From NCBI GenBank assembly GCA_016193385.1, contig JACPSF010000099.1, forward strand, positions 1-5,865: 5,865 bases of DNA. Direction: 5' to 3'. Below are positions 5,270-5,865 of the stretch, piece by piece; the stretch's first letter is position 1; each line of letters begins with the position of its first letter. The DNA comes from Deltaproteobacteria bacterium (GTDB lineage Bacteria > Desulfobacterota_B > Binatia > UBA9968). The translations under genes were made by a program, and so were the position numbers. The notes beneath the pieces are model-generated. The model worked only from the letters and a program-made list of their open reading frames with translations. It was not told the DNA's origin and searched no databases.

Positions 5270-5686
5270 ATGCCTGAAAATCTGATCACGTCTGTAAAAA
5301 GAGAGATCGACCGGCTTAAAAAGGAGCTAGATCGGCGAACTTCCGAACTGGCCGCCTTTAAGGATGATCTGATAAAGCACCAAAGGGCCTATCGACTCCT
5401 GGCAGGTGCGGACACGAGGGCACAGCGACCGGGAAAAAAGCGTGGCAGGGCCAGAAGAGCCACGCCAGCAAATTGGGATTCCTTGTTGGATCGGCTTCCC
5501 GGCCGTTTCACGATTGGGGATATCGCCAAGGCAGCGGATCCCAGACGAAAATCGTCCGTCTATGTCCGCCAGGTCGCGGTGAGGTGGGCGAAGCAGCGGA
5601 AGACCAAAAGGGTTGGACGAGGAGAGTACCAAAAAGTCCGGCAGGGACAGCCGCGCGCTACGGCGGCTTCCCACAGGAACAAATAA
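5270..5686 (+). CDS. Small basic protein with coiled coil and probable winged-helix DNA-binding domain
   Basis: 138 residues; no named family recognised. Residues about 5-42 form an amphipathic heptad-type helix (VKREIDRLKKELDRRTSELA), a likely dimerising coiled coil. Residues 50-66 are a very basic linker (RPGKKRGRARR). Residues 67-122 look like a winged helix-turn-helix: first helix NWDSLLDRLP, then RFTIGDIAKAA, a possible recognition helix SSVYVRQVAVRWAKQ, and a basic wing KTKRVGRGEYQKV. This points to nucleic-acid binding, but regulatory or nucleoid roles cannot be separated. GGAGG at 5259-5263, 6 nt upstream, supports the start, and a small GACG-AGAAA-CGTC hairpin (5243-5255) lies just before it. 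The gene is monocistronic and ends at the shared terminator with the opposing gene. Codon use is mixed, unlike the preceding importer genes. Confidence 0.78.
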   Translation: MPENLITSVKREIDRLKKELDRRTSELAAFKDDLIKHQRAYRLLAGADTRAQRPGKKRGRARRATPANWDSLLDRLPGRFTIGDIAKAADPRRKSSVYVRQVAVRWAKQRKTKRVGRGEYQKVRQGQPRATAASHRNK

Positions 5687-5699
5687 TAGCGGCTTAGAA

Positions 5700-5728
5700 T
5701 AGCCCGACCCCTTATCCCGCCCGGGCTA
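5700..5728. other. Inverted repeat enclosing copy 2 of the 17-bp repeat
   Basis: TAGCCCG (5700-5706) and CGGGCTA (5722-5728) are perfect 7-bp complements. The second copy of the direct repeat (5706-5722) overlaps the inner end of each arm, so its central C/T-rich part would form a 15-nt loop. Copy 1 at 5123 has no such flanking arms. It lies 14 nt past the stop of the small basic protein gene. Confidence 0.5.
5706..5722. repeat. 17-bp direct repeat, copy 2
   Basis: Identical to 5123-5139 and in the same orientation, located between the stop of the small coiled-coil gene and the convergent terminator. A 17-bp exact match in a window of this size is not expected by chance. Confidence 0.75.
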
Positions 5729-5738
5729 AGATCCGTAA

Positions 5739-5773
5739 AAAAAAGGGGCAAACCGACTTGTTGCCCCTTTTTT
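5739..5773. terminator. Bidirectional intrinsic terminator between convergent genes
   Basis: AAAAAAGGGGCAA (5739-5751) is perfectly complementary to TTGCCCCTTTTTT (5761-5773), with a 9-nt loop. Each strand gives a GC stem followed by a run of at least six U, so it can end both the small basic protein transcript from the left and the Gly-rich protein transcript from the right. Confidence 0.93.
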
Positions 5774-5795
5774 GGTCACTCAAAAGACGAGAAAA

Positions 5796-5865
5796 CTACC
5801 AGCGGTTACGGCCGCCATCTCTGTTTCCTCGACCTCCACTTCCACCTCCACCATCGCGCCTTTCC
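5796..5865 (-). CDS. C-terminal end of a Gly/Arg-rich protein, probably an RRM-type RNA-binding protein
   Basis: The last 22 codons and a TAG stop (5796-5798) are present; the frame is open to the right edge, where the first full codon begins at 5864. The visible tail is ERRDGGGGSGGRGNRDGGRN followed by RW. Such Gly/Arg/Asn tails are characteristic of small bacterial glycine-rich RNA-binding proteins with one RNA recognition motif, which ends shortly before the tail. The RNP1 and RNP2 motifs themselves lie outside the window, so the identification rests on the tail alone. Another Gly/Arg-rich nucleic-acid-binding protein is possible. The strong terminator 22 nt after the stop supports a real gene end here. 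Confidence 0.6.
   Translation of the reverse strand, partial: ERRDGGGGSGGRGNRDGGRNRW

Noticed and set aside
1..5865. CRISPR array, tRNA or insertion sequence
   Set aside because: No regularly spaced repeats, no cloverleaf with a T-loop motif and no transposase fragment were seen on either strand.

Overview
The window looks like part of a bacterial chromosome. No rRNA, tRNA, phage or plasmid gene is visible to place it taxonomically. The flanking genes have moderate G+C and mixed codon use, and two good sigma-54 (RpoN) -24/-12 promoter candidates are present. Together with a secreted Gly-rich protein of environmental type, this would suit a soil, sediment or groundwater lineage such as Nitrospirota or Methylomirabilota (NC10). 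That placement is inference only.

Layout. Minus strand, 1-102: the first 34 codons of a thiamine-pyrophosphate (acetolactate-synthase-like) enzyme. Minus strand, 344-721: a stand-alone CheY-like response regulator. From 722 to 1251 there is no credible gene. This stretch holds a sigma-54-type promoter reading left into the regulator, a dyad upstream of it, a block that can fold into a three-way-junction RNA, and a second sigma-54-type promoter reading right. Plus strand, 1252-1911: a secreted Gly-rich protein of unknown function, followed by two tandem hairpins. Plus strand, 2123-5011: a complete NitT/TauT/SsuABC-type ABC importer (ATPase, permease, periplasmic binding protein), with its own sigma-70-type promoter and a near-perfect palindrome just before the first Shine-Dalgarno. 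Plus strand, 5270-5686: a small basic protein with an N-terminal coiled coil and a probable winged-helix C-terminus. Minus strand, 5796-5865: the last 22 codons of a Gly/Arg-rich protein, probably an RRM-type RNA-binding protein. It converges on the previous gene across a shared bidirectional terminator (5739-5773).

How the genes work together. The three importer genes form one operon: binding protein in the periplasm, permease in the membrane, ATPase in the cytoplasm. The substrate cannot be told from sequence; nitrate, sulfonates, taurine, cyanate and pyrimidine precursors are the range of the superfamily. No metabolic enzyme accompanies them. Their nearly pure G/C third positions contrast with all neighbours, so the cassette looks acquired. 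The response regulator and the secreted protein are transcribed away from each other from sigma-54-type promoters and may share regulation.

Most notable unexplained items: the structured block at 955-1034, the paired sigma-54 sites, a 17-bp exact direct repeat flanking the small coiled-coil gene with a related third copy nearby, and the composition break inside the first codons of the ATPase gene.
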